This document shows, piece by piece, positions 55,939-63,701 of a stretch of 64,000 nt of DNA. The stretch lies in NCBI GenBank assembly GCA_020161145.1, contig JAIUPQ010000005.1, forward strand, positions 217,329 through 281,328, written 5' to 3'. Made by a program: the position numbers and the translations under genes. Source of the DNA: Pseudomonadota bacterium (GTDB lineage: Bacteria; Pseudomonadota; Gammaproteobacteria; Burkholderiales; Burkholderiaceae_C). The notes beneath the pieces were generated by a model, which was not told the origin of the DNA, ran no database searches, and saw only the letters and a program-made list of their open reading frames with translations. Position 1 is the first letter of the stretch. Every line of letters starts with the position of its first letter.

Positions 55939-57452
55939 CGCGCCAGCACCCGCCGGTACTGGACGGCCTCGGCCATGTGGGCCGGCTGCACCGCGTCGCT
56001 GGCGCCCAGATCGGCCACCGTGCGCGCCAGCCGCATCACGCGGTGCAGGCTGCGGCCGGACCAGCCCAGTTGGGTGGCCGCGCGGTGCAGCAGTTGCTGC
56101 GCCTCGGGGGTGAGGGCGGTCTGGGCGTCGATGGTGGCCGGCGCAATGCCTGCGTTGAGCCGGCCCTGGCGGGTGTGCTGGCGCGCCTGCGCCGCCGCCA
56201 CGCGCGCCGCCACGGCAGCGCTGGCCTCACCGGGCGGCGCGGCCAGCAACTCGGCGGGTGGCAAGGCAGCGACCTCCACCTGCATGTCGATGCGGTCCAG
56301 CAGCGGGCCCGACAGCCGGCCCTGGTAGCGCCGCACCTGGTCCGGCGTGCAGCGGCAGAAATGGCCGGTGCCCGGGCTGGCGCCCAGCCAGCCGCAGGGG
56401 CAGGGGTTCATCGCCGCCACCAGCTGGAAGCGCGCCGGAAACTGGGCCGCCTGGGCGGCGCGGGCGATGGTGATGTGGCCGCTTTCCAGCGGCTCGCGCA
56501 GCGCCTCCAGCGCGCTGCGCGGGAACTCGGGCAACTCGTCGAGAAACAGCACGCCCGCATGGGCCAGTGAAATCTCGCCCGGCCGGGGCGGCGAGCCCCC
56601 GCCCACCAGCGCCACCGCGCTGGCGCTGTGGTGGGGCGCGCGCACCGGCCGCTGGCCAAACCGGGCCGCATCAAACCCCTGGGCGGTGGCACTGTGCAGG
56701 GCCGCGCTGGCGTAGGCGTCGTCCTCGTTCAGCGGCGGCAGCAGGCCGGCCAGGCGCTGCGCCAGCATGGACTTGCCGGTGCCCGGTGGCCCCACCAGCA
56801 GCAGGCTGTGGCCACCAGCCGCCGCCACCTCCAGCGCACGCTTGGCCGCAGCCTGGCCGCGCACGTCCTGCAAATCGGGTGGTGGTGCGGCCGGTGTGGG
56901 CACAGGCGCCACGGCAGCAGGCAGCGGGGCGCCCTCGGCACGCAAGGCCTGCACCACGTCCAGCAGGTGGGCGGCGGCGCGCACGTCCAGCCCCGGCACG
57001 CGGGCGGCCTCGTCGGCGCTGGCCTCGGGCAGCACCAGCGTGCGCGGGCTGCCGGTGCGGCGGGCGCCCAGCGCCAGCGCCAGCGCGCCGCGCACCGGGC
57101 GCAGCTCGCCGGCCAGCGACAGCTCGCCGGCAAACTCGTGCGCCGCCAGCCGCTGCGCGTCCAGCAGCCCTTGCGCGGCCAGCAGGCCCAGGGCGATGGG
57201 CAGGTCGAACCGGCCCGAATCCTTGGGCAGATCGGCCGGCGCCAGGCTGACGGTGACGCGGCGGTCGTGGGGGAAGGCAAAGCCGCTCTCCACCAGGGCG
57301 GCGCGCACGCGCTCGCGGGCCTCCTTGACCTCGGTGTCGGCCAGGCCCACCAGCGTGAACTGCGGCAGGCCGTTGGCCAGATGCACCTCCACCCGAACCT
57401 CGGGGGCGGCAAGGCCCTGCTGGGCGCGGCTGTAGACAACGGCAAGGGTCAT
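55935..57452 (-). CDS. comM: YifB/ComM-family Mg-chelatase-like AAA+ ATPase
   Basis: The 505-residue protein has an N-terminal Lon-protease-like fold (about residues 1-170; PQFTLVGLADTEVKEARERV, VTVSLAPADLPKDSGRFDLP). A Mg-chelatase AAA+ domain follows (about 190-400; Walker A VGPPGTGKSMLAQRLAG, Walker B VLFLDELPEF), with a Cys-rich zinc-like segment NPCPCGWLG...CRCTPDQ and the C-terminal Mg_chelatase_C helices. ComM promotes branch migration during natural transformation in known species, and E. coli YifB is the homologue. The ATG at 57452 is the family start; the longer frame is a shadow. Confidence 0.93.
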   Translation of the reverse strand: MTLAVVYSRAQQGLAAPEVRVEVHLANGLPQFTLVGLADTEVKEARERVRAALVESGFAFPHDRRVTVSLAPADLPKDSGRFDLPIALGLLAAQGLLDAQRLAAHEFAGELSLAGELRPVRGALALALGARRTGSPRTLVLPEASADEAARVPGLDVRAAAHLLDVVQALRAEGAPLPAAVAPVPTPAAPPPDLQDVRGQAAAKRALEVAAAGGHSLLLVGPPGTGKSMLAQRLAGLLPPLNEDDAYASAALHSATAQGFDAARFGQRPVRAPHHSASAVALVGGGSPPRPGEISLAHAGVLFLDELPEFPRSALEALREPLESGHITIARAAQAAQFPARFQLVAAMNPCPCGWLGASPGTGHFCRCTPDQVRRYQGRLSGPLLDRIDMQVEVAALPPAELLAAPPGEASAAVAARVAAAQARQHTRQGRLNAGIAPATIDAQTALTPEAQQLLHRAATQLGWSGRSLHRVMRLARTVADLGASDAVQPAHMAEAVQYRRVLAR

Positions 57453-57570
57453 GCGTCCAGTCTGCCATGGGCGCTCGCCGTGTCGGCACCGACACAAACC
57501 GCCCACACGGCCGACAAGGCCGCGCGCGACCATGGCCACATCCCCCCACGCACCCCCCAAGGAGACGCAG

Positions 57571-58446
57571 ATGTCCAACCTCACCCCCCCTACCCACGGC
57601 GATGACCATGACGGCGGCCTGGCCGTCGATCTCGCCCGCCTGATGCAGCAGCGCCAGGGGCGCCGCCAGGCCCTGGGCTGGCTGCTGGGCCTGAGCGCGG
57701 CCGGCGCCGTGGCCGCCTGCGGTGGCGGCGGCGACGCCACCGACACCACCAGCACGGGCAGCAGCGGCAGCACGGGCTCCACCGGGTCCACCGGCTCCAC
57801 GGGCAGCAGCGCCAGCTGCTCGGTTGTCCCCGAGGAAACCGCCGGCCCCTACCCGGGCGACGGCAGCAACGGCCCCAACGCGCTGGCGCTGGCCAGCATC
57901 GTGCGCAGCGACATCCGCGCCAGCATCGACGGCGCCACCGGCGTGGCCACCGGCGTGCCGCTGACGGTGGTGCTGGAGCTGGTCAACTCGGCCGACTCCT
58001 GCGCCGACCTCGACGGCTACGCCATCTACCTGTGGCACTGCGACGCCCAGGGCCGCTACTCCATGTACAGCAGCGGCGTCACCGACGAAAACTACCTGCG
58101 CGGCGTGCAGCCCACCGGCACCGACGGCAAGGCCACCTTCGTGACCGTCTTCCCCGGCTGCTACTCGGGGCGCATGCCGCACATGCACTTCGAGATCTAC
58201 CGCACCACCACCAGCGCCTCGTCGTGGTCCAACAAGCTCAAGACCTCGCAGCTGGCCTTCCCCGAGGATGTGTGCAACACCGTCTACGCCACCAGCGGCT
58301 ACACCAATTCGGCCAGCAACTTCTCGCGCATCAGCTTTGCCACCGACAATGTCTTCTCCGATGGCGTCAGCCTGCAACTGGCCTCGGTGACGGGTGACGC
58401 CACCAACGGCTACACCGCCACCCTGACCGTCGCCATCTCCGCCTGA
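57571..58446 (+). CDS. Intradiol ring-cleavage dioxygenase-like lipoprotein
   Basis: The 291-residue product has an N-terminal RR (GRRQALGWLLGLSAAG) and the lipobox AVAACGGG, so it may be a Tat- or Sec-exported lipoprotein. A Ser/Thr/Gly tandem-repeat linker (STGSTGSTGSTGSS) follows. The folded part carries the four Fe(III) ligands of intradiol dioxygenases: Tyr in HCDAQGRYSMY, Tyr in TVFPGCYSGR, and two His in MPHMHFEIY. PYPGDGSNGP resembles the start of the family core. True members open catechol-type rings; extracytoplasmic relatives have less certain substrates. A strong AAGGAGA site precedes the ATG. The response-regulator gene starts 9 bases downstream. Confidence 0.85.
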   Translation: MSNLTPPTHGDDHDGGLAVDLARLMQQRQGRRQALGWLLGLSAAGAVAACGGGGDATDTTSTGSSGSTGSTGSTGSTGSSASCSVVPEETAGPYPGDGSNGPNALALASIVRSDIRASIDGATGVATGVPLTVVLELVNSADSCADLDGYAIYLWHCDAQGRYSMYSSGVTDENYLRGVQPTGTDGKATFVTVFPGCYSGRMPHMHFEIYRTTTSASSWSNKLKTSQLAFPEDVCNTVYATSGYTNSASNFSRISFATDNVFSDGVSLQLASVTGDATNGYTATLTVAISA

Positions 58447-58455
58447 GGAGCTTCG

Positions 58456-59127
58456 ATGATCCGCTGCCTGGTCGTTGACGACGACGCCGCCATCCGCGAC
58501 ACGCTGCGCAGCTACCTGCAAGGCTTCGAGATGGCGGTGCAGGTGGCGGCCGATGGCGAACAGATGCGCCGGCTGATGCGCACCGAGGTCTTCGACGTGG
58601 CCGTCATCGACATCATGCTGCCCGGCGAGGACGGCCTGGCGCTGACGCGCTGGGTGCAGCAGGCCCACGGCCTGCCGGTGCTGCTGCTGACCGCGCGCGG
58701 CGACGCCTTCAGCCGCGTGGCCGGGCTGGAGATGGGCGCCGACGACTACCTGGCCAAACCCTTCGAGCCGCGCGAGCTGGTGGCGCGCATCCAGGCCGTG
58801 GTGCGACGCCTGCGCAAGGCCACGCCCACCGAGCACAGCCGCTTTGCCGGCTGGCAGCTCGATCGCGGGCGGCGCCTGCTGACCTCGCCGCAAGGCGTGG
58901 TGCTGCCGCTGTCCAGCGCCGAGTTCCGCCTGCTGTCGGTGCTGGTCGAACACCTGGGCCGGGTGCTCTCGCGCGAGCGGCTGCTGGACTTGACCCGCGC
59001 GCCCGGCATCGAGGCCAGCGACCGCAGCATCGATCTGGCCGTTTCGCGGCTGCGTGCCAAGCTGGGCGACGCCGGACTGATCCGCACCGTGCGCGGCGAG
59101 GGCTACATGCTGGACGCGGCGGCGTGA
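58456..59127 (+). CDS. OmpR-family response regulator
   Basis: The 223-residue product has a receiver domain (residues 1-115; CLVVDDDAAIRDTL, phospho-acceptor Asp52 in VIDIMLPGEDG, Lys in YLAKPFEPREL) and a winged-helix DNA-binding domain (about 130-223; LSSAEFRLLSVLVEHLGRVL, VSRLRAKLGD). It is 9 bases after the dioxygenase-like gene and overlaps the kinase gene by four bases (GTGA), so all three are probably one transcript. An AGGAG site precedes the ATG. Confidence 0.95.
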   Translation: MIRCLVVDDDAAIRDTLRSYLQGFEMAVQVAADGEQMRRLMRTEVFDVAVIDIMLPGEDGLALTRWVQQAHGLPVLLLTARGDAFSRVAGLEMGADDYLAKPFEPRELVARIQAVVRRLRKATPTEHSRFAGWQLDRGRRLLTSPQGVVLPLSSAEFRLLSVLVEHLGRVLSRERLLDLTRAPGIEASDRSIDLAVSRLRAKLGDAGLIRTVRGEGYMLDAAA

Positions 59128-60158
59128 GGCTCAACAGCCTGGCCACCCGCCTGCTGGCGCTGATGTGGGGGGCACTGATTGGCAGCCACCTGACGGCCTG
59201 GCTGGTGGTGCACCAGTTGCTCGGGCGTGGCCCCATGCCACCCGGGCCGCCCACGCTGGGCGAGCTGCCGCCCGCCGACCTGCCGCTGAACGCCCAATTG
59301 CTGGACTACGGCGTGCGCCTGGTGGTGCTGGCGCTGGCCGCCTGGTGGGGCTCACGCTGGCTGGCGCGGCCGGTGGCCGAACTGGCCGCCGCCGCCGACG
59401 CACTGCCCGGCGCACTGGCGCGCGGGCAGGCCCCGGCGCCGCTGGACGAAACCCGCGGCAGCCACGAGGTGCGCACCGCCGCCGCCGTCTTCAACCGCAT
59501 GGCCCACGAGGCCACCGCGCAGTTCCAGGCGCGCGGCCTGCTCACCGCCGCCATCTCGCACGACTTGCGCACCCCGCTGACGCGGCTGCGGCTGCGGCTG
59601 GAGCAGCCCACGCCCGAGGCCGTGGCCGCCTGCGTGGCCGACATCCAGGAGATGAACGCCCTCATCGACACCACGCTGGAGGCCTTTGGCCCCGTGCCCG
59701 AGGCGTCGCTGGCACCGCTGGATGCCGGCGCGCTGGTGCAGGCCTTGATCGACGATCTGGCCGACACCGGCGCGGCCGCCGACTTTGCCGCCACCGGCGG
59801 GCCGGCCATCGTCCGTGCCGAGCCGCTGCTGCTGCGCCGCGCCGTGGGCAATCTGCTGGGCAACGCGCTGCGCTATGGCCGCGTGGCCCATGCGCGCGTG
59901 CACGCCGAGCCGGGCCGGGTGGTCATCACCGTGCTGGACGAAGGGCCGGGCATTGCGCCCGAACACCTGGCGCGCGTGCGCCAGCCCTATGTGCGGCTGG
60001 AAGCCTCGCGCCACCGCGGCAGCGGTGGCACCGGGCTGGGCTTGTTCATTGCCGATGAGGCCGCGCAGCGCCTGGGCGGGCGGCTGGCGCTGGCCAACCG
60101 ACTCGAAGGCGGCCTGGCGGCCACGCTGACCCTGCCTGCGTACACTGCCGCTCCATGA
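59124..60158 (+). CDS. Sensor histidine kinase (EnvZ-like layout)
   Basis: The 344-residue protein has two membrane helices (about residues 7-30 and 63-82) enclosing a short ~30-residue periplasmic loop. A HAMP-like segment (WLARPVAELAAAADALPG), a HisKA box with His146 in ISHDLRTPLTRLRLRLEQP and an HATPase domain (NLLGNALRYG, DEGPGIAPEHL, GGTGLGLFIADEAAQRLGG) follow. Such a small sensor loop suggests it senses through the membrane or through a partner, possibly the lipoprotein. The GTG start overlaps the regulator stop. Its stop overlaps the start of the decarboxylase gene (ATGA). Confidence 0.94.
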   Translation: MRLNSLATRLLALMWGALIGSHLTAWLVVHQLLGRGPMPPGPPTLGELPPADLPLNAQLLDYGVRLVVLALAAWWGSRWLARPVAELAAAADALPGALARGQAPAPLDETRGSHEVRTAAAVFNRMAHEATAQFQARGLLTAAISHDLRTPLTRLRLRLEQPTPEAVAACVADIQEMNALIDTTLEAFGPVPEASLAPLDAGALVQALIDDLADTGAAADFAATGGPAIVRAEPLLLRRAVGNLLGNALRYGRVAHARVHAEPGRVVITVLDEGPGIAPEHLARVRQPYVRLEASRHRGSGGTGLGLFIADEAAQRLGGRLALANRLEGGLAATLTLPAYTAAP

Positions 60159-62128
60159 AACCCATCACCCACGTGCTGGTCGTCAGCAGCGACCCGGCCT
60201 ACCGCGACGACGTCGTCGCCGGCCTCAACAGCGCCGCCGCGCGGCTGGACAACCCCCTGGGCCTGACGGCCGAGGCCTGCGCCTGCGACGGCGGTGCCGT
60301 GGCGCGGCTGCTGGCCCCGGCAGCGGGTGGCGGCGACTGGCAGGTGGTGCTGATCGACCACGGCCCGCGCAGCGACGGCCAGGGCCGCGCCGCCTGGGAG
60401 ACGGCGCGCGCCATCCTGGCCGCGCGCCCCGAACTCTCGCTCTACGTGCTGCTGGAAGACGACGACGAGAAACTGCAAGTCGAGCAGTTTGCCGCCGACG
60501 CCGTGGACGGCTATTTCTACCGTGACGAGCGCGACTTCCACGGCTGGTTCCGCATCCTGGCCGCCGAGGTGGCCCAGAAGGCCGCCACCCCGTTCTACGA
60601 CGCGCTGCAGCAGTACGTGGCCCAGGCCAAAGACTCCTGGCACACCCCCGGCCACTCGGGCGGCGACTCGCTGCGCGGCAGCCCCTGGGTGGGCGACTTC
60701 TACGACTTCGTGGGCGAAGACATGCTGCGCGCCGACCTCTCGGTGTCGGTGCCCGAGCTGGACTCGCTGCTGCACCCCATGGGCGTCATCGCCGAGGCGC
60801 AGCGGCTGGCGGCCAAGGCCTTCGGCGCGCGCAAAACCTATTTCGCCACCAACGGCACCAGCACCTCCAACAAAGTCATCTTCCAGTCGCTGCTGACCCC
60901 GGGCGACAAGCTGCTGCTGGACCGCAACTGCCACAAGTCGGTGCACCACGGCGTCATCCTCTCGGGTGCGCGGCCGGTCTACCTGGACTCCAGCGTCAAC
61001 ACCCACTACGGCCTTTTCGGCCCGGTGCCCAAGGCCACCATCGAGCGCGCCATCGCCGACAACCCCGACGCCAAGGTGCTCATCCTCACCAGCTGCACCT
61101 ACGACGGCTTTCGCTACGACTTGCGGCCCATCATCGAGCTGGCCCACGCGGCGGGCATCAAAGTCATCGTGGACGAAGCCTGGTACGGCCACGCCCGCTT
61201 CCACCCCGAGCTGCGCCCCACCGCCATGGAGTGCGGCGCCGACTACGCCACCCAGAGCACCCACAAAATCCTCTCGGCCTTCTCGCAGGCCAGCATGGTC
61301 CACGTCAACGACCCCTCGTTCGACGAACACCAGTTCCGCGAGAACTTCAACATGCACGCCTCCACCAGCCCGCAGTACACGCTGATTGCCAGCCTGGACG
61401 TGGCGCGCAAACAGGCCGTGATGGAGGGCTACCGGCTGCTCGACCGCTCACTCAAGTTCGTGGCCGAGCTGCGCCAGAAAATCAACGCCACCCAGGCCTT
61501 CCGCGTGCTGGAGCTGGCCGACATGCTGCCCGAGGAAGTGGCCGGCGACGGCGTGCGGCTGGACCCCACCAAGCTGACCGTGGACATCTCGGCCAGCGGC
61601 TGGTCGGCCGACGAGTTGCGCGACGAGCTCATCACCCGCCACAACATCCAGGTCGAGAAAAACACCCACAACACGCTGACCTTCCTGCTGACCATAGGCT
61701 CCACGCGCAGCAAGGTCTCGCGCCTCTTCGACGCCTTGCTGCGCATGGCCAAAGACCGCCGCCCGCCGCTGGCGCAGGCCCGCATCCCGCAGGCCCCGCG
61801 CTTCACCGAGCTGGCCTGCCTGCCGCGCGACGCCTTCTACGAAGCCGGCGAGGCCGTGCCCGTGCTGGACGAAGAAGGCATGCCCAACGCCGCCCTCGAC
61901 GGTCGCGTCTGCTGCGACCAGATCGTGCCCTACCCGCCGGGCATTCCCGTGCTGGTGCCCGGGCAGGTGGTGCGCCTGGACATCGTGCGCTACCTGGCGC
62001 GGCTGCTGCAAACCCAGCGCTCCATCGACATCCACGGCCTGGTCCACGCCGACAGCGAACTCAAGCTGCGCGTGCTCAAGGCAGAGGAGTTGGCGGTGTT
62101 GCCGTCTTACGAGCCGACGCAGCGGTAG
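60155..62128 (+). CDS. Orn/Lys/Arg decarboxylase (PLP fold type I)
   Basis: The 657-residue enzyme has an N-terminal receiver-like 'wing' domain (about residues 5-125; THVLVVSSDPAYRDDVVAGL), a PLP domain with the opening DSWHTPGHSGGDSLRGS, and the Schiff-base Lys371 in STHKILSAFSQASM. A C-terminal Orn_DC_C region (PYPPGIPVLVPGQVV) closes it. The order is that of bacterial inducible decarboxylases; length is slightly below E. coli AdiA/CadA (about 715-755). Substrate (Lys, Arg or Orn) cannot be set by eye. It overlaps the kinase gene, so it may be in the same operon and under its own two-component control, as in acid-response loci. No antiporter gene is next to it. Confidence 0.93.
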   Translation: MKPITHVLVVSSDPAYRDDVVAGLNSAAARLDNPLGLTAEACACDGGAVARLLAPAAGGGDWQVVLIDHGPRSDGQGRAAWETARAILAARPELSLYVLLEDDDEKLQVEQFAADAVDGYFYRDERDFHGWFRILAAEVAQKAATPFYDALQQYVAQAKDSWHTPGHSGGDSLRGSPWVGDFYDFVGEDMLRADLSVSVPELDSLLHPMGVIAEAQRLAAKAFGARKTYFATNGTSTSNKVIFQSLLTPGDKLLLDRNCHKSVHHGVILSGARPVYLDSSVNTHYGLFGPVPKATIERAIADNPDAKVLILTSCTYDGFRYDLRPIIELAHAAGIKVIVDEAWYGHARFHPELRPTAMECGADYATQSTHKILSAFSQASMVHVNDPSFDEHQFRENFNMHASTSPQYTLIASLDVARKQAVMEGYRLLDRSLKFVAELRQKINATQAFRVLELADMLPEEVAGDGVRLDPTKLTVDISASGWSADELRDELITRHNIQVEKNTHNTLTFLLTIGSTRSKVSRLFDALLRMAKDRRPPLAQARIPQAPRFTELACLPRDAFYEAGEAVPVLDEEGMPNAALDGRVCCDQIVPYPPGIPVLVPGQVVRLDIVRYLARLLQTQRSIDIHGLVHADSELKLRVLKAEELAVLPSYEPTQR

Positions 62129-62205
62129 TGCAGACGGCTCCGGCGGCAGTCAGGCAAGGCGCCTACGGGTGCGAAGGTGACGTCGACCGGGGTGCCGCGC
62201 GCTGA

Positions 62206-62700
62206 CTCGGTCCAACCCCAACGGTTGGTGGGTTACAAGGCTGTGGGCAAAAGGCAAGACCTGACCCGTGCTTCCCGATTGCGCGAGGCATAGGCTCGCT
62301 GAACAGCCGCCAGGCTGCAGCGCTGGACCAACTTCCGGACTTCGGCTCGCAGGTCATCCTCGGAAAGAACTTCGGCCAGGGTGACTTGGCTGCGCTGACG
62401 GCCGCGACTGGTGATGAGTTTGCGATGTTCACCACCGGTGGCCGTCGCCTGGTGTTCCGTGGTGACTTCGAGTCCGTGCCCATCACGCCGGATATAGCCT
62501 CCGACTTGGCCGACCAGGGATGGCGGTGGTCTGCGCACACTCACCCCGGCTTCAACACAAATGTGCTACGTTCGTCGTCTGGAGACCAGGCGGTCTTGGG
62601 CGCGATGGGTGGCAATCAAAGCGCAATCTTTAACTCGCTTGGCCAGCGTGGCATCTTCACGTCGGCGGGTGACAGCCTGAATGGATGGATGCCGTGGTAA
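62206..62700 (+). CDS. Orphan Rhs-type C-terminal toxin domain (partial, no core)
   Basis: An open frame from after the stop at 62203 to the TAA at 62700 encodes up to 164 residues. The main domain (about 62329-62700) reads GDEFAMFTTGGRRLVFRG, then DLADQGWRWSAHTHPG, SSSGDQAVLGAMGGNQSAIF and NSLGQRGIFTSAGD. The HTHPG...S..GD arrangement with an upstream Glu recalls JAB/JAMM metal sites, though with three residues more than the usual H-x-H-x(10)-D spacing; I suggest a JAB-like Rhs toxin but cannot prove it. No ATG start exists before the domain (TTG at 62386 is inside it), and the Rhs core is missing, so it is an orphan tip. GC is lower than around it. An immunity-like gene overlaps its end. 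Confidence 0.5.
   Translation, partial: LGPTPTVGGLQGCGQKARPDPCFPIARGIGSLNSRQAAALDQLPDFGSQVILGKNFGQGDLAALTAATGDEFAMFTTGGRRLVFRGDFESVPITPDIASDLADQGWRWSAHTHPGFNTNVLRSSSGDQAVLGAMGGNQSAIFNSLGQRGIFTSAGDSLNGWMPW
62246..62267. repeat. 22-bp repeat, copy 1
   Basis: The sequence starts GGCAAAAGGCAAGACC and ends TGACCC. It is identical to the copy at 63580-63601 and is the reverse complement, with one mismatch, of 63516-63537. It lies inside the open frame in front of the toxin domain. Confidence 0.85.
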
Positions 62701-62960
62701 ACAAAACGAAGCTTCTTCCGTTGTCGGAAATGGAGCCGGTGGCGAAGGATGCGACCTTCGAGGCGCTAAAGGCACACATGCCGCCTTCCCATGAGGACAA
62801 GAAGACCCTGGTGCTCGGAAAGATGCTGACTGACGAGGCTGGGATCTTCGAACTGTACGTTCCTGCGGATAGGCCGCAGGACGCCAGGGTCATCAGTCGG
62901 GCTACGGTTAACCGAACAACCGGCCAGGTGGCAGTGGAAGTGTTCCTCCCCCGACTGTGA
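62685..62960 (+). CDS. Putative immunity protein paired with the Rhs-type toxin
   Basis: The 91-residue product starts at an ATG 16 bases before the end of the toxin frame, the usual overlap of toxin and immunity genes in Rhs/CDI modules. It is a small soluble acidic-to-neutral protein (MDAVVNKTKLLPLSEMEPVA, ending AVEVFLPRL) with no signal peptide and no family I know. Its DNA is lower in GC than the genome. If it is an immunity protein, it should bind and block the toxin in the cytoplasm. The call rests on position, size and composition. Confidence 0.5.
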   Translation: MDAVVNKTKLLPLSEMEPVAKDATFEALKAHMPPSHEDKKTLVLGKMLTDEAGIFELYVPADRPQDARVISRATVNRTTGQVAVEVFLPRL

Positions 62961-63037
62961 CGTCATGAGCACCATGGGCGTTGAAATCCGATCGGTCCGG
63001 TCGGCGGTCGGTCATGGGGGCCGGTCAGGTTCCATCA

Positions 63038-63059
63038 GGGTCACGTCTTGCCTCTGTGC
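63038..63059. repeat. 22-bp repeat, degenerate copy in opposite orientation
   Basis: GGGTCACGTCTTGCCT matches the reverse orientation of the 22-bp repeat at about 17 of 22 positions. With copy 1 it brackets the toxin and immunity genes as an inverted pair. Confidence 0.45.
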
Positions 63060-63066
63060 GCACCGT

Positions 63067-63511
63067 CCTCCCGAGTGGCATCAATACCTCTACAGCTACA
63101 ACCGCGCCGGCTGGCTGACCGATCAGACCAGCACCGCCGGCCAAAACCTGCACTTTGACTCCTTTGCCAATGGTGGGGCCGGCGCATAGACCCCCACCGC
63201 CGGCCCGGGTCATGGGCATGCCGGCCTGATTGGCCATAGCCGAGTTGCCGCCCCTCGCTGCCCGGCTCAGCGCACGCCGCATCCCGAGGGCGGGCGCCTG
63301 AGCGCACCGGCCTTCGCGCCCATGCGCCAGGCATGGGCTTGGCGCCCGGCACGCCCATGCATCCCGCCCCCGGGCGCGGCCCACGCTGTGGGGGCCTATG
63401 CGCCGGCCTCGTCGCCCAAAGCGTGGACATCACCGGCGGGGTGCTCTCGAGCTACGGCTACGACAACGCGGGCAACCGCACCTATGAGGCCTACAGCCAG
63501 TTCACCAGGGC
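63067..63511 (+). pseudogene. Fragments of an Rhs/YD-repeat protein
   Basis: Two stretches code for Rhs YD-repeat sequence in different frames. The first (about 63067-63189) reads HQYLYSYNRAGWLTDQTSTA then GQNLHFDSF and hits a stop. The second (about 63423-63511) reads GGVLSSYGYDNAGNRTYEAY and then runs into the 22-bp repeat. Between them lie about 230 bases of very GC-rich sequence without a recognisable gene. They are the rubble of a large Rhs gene, presumably the former core for the nearby toxin tip. Positions 62961-63066 hold nothing I can identify other than the degenerate repeat. Confidence 0.75.
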
Positions 63512-63515
63512 CGCA

Positions 63516-63601
63516 GGGTCAGGTCTCGCCTTTTGCCGGCAACTTTGCAGCGCCCGAGCCCCTGTGCGCGTGCGCCTTGGGCAAAAGGCAAGACCTGACC
63601 C
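63516..63601. repeat. Inverted pair of the 22-bp repeat (REP/MITE-like hairpin)
   Basis: Arms at 63516-63537 and 63580-63601 are 22 bases each with one mismatch and enclose 42 bases, so the single strand can fold into a long hairpin. Similar AAAAGGCAAGACCTGACC sequences flank REP-associated (RAYT-type) transposase genes in other Proteobacteria, as far as I recall. No transposase is within the unit. Positions 63606-63701 beyond it are AT-richer and hold no gene. Confidence 0.75.
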
Positions 63602-63701
63602 CGTGCGTGAGATGAAAGGCCCATTCGTGGTTCATGCGCCTTTTCCCAAAAATTGTCCCGTATGCGGATTTGACACGGGGCATATTTTTCAAGCGACCTA
63701 A

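Noticed and set aside
56671-58953. Minus-strand open frame of 760 codons
   Set aside because: It spans comM in another frame and the opposite strand of the dioxygenase and regulator genes; its repeats of Gly/Ala/Arg mark it as a shadow.
55081-62128. CRISPR array or tandem direct repeats
   Set aside because: No regularly spaced repeats with unique spacers were seen here or elsewhere in the window; short repeats in 57740-57810 encode the Ser/Thr/Gly linker.
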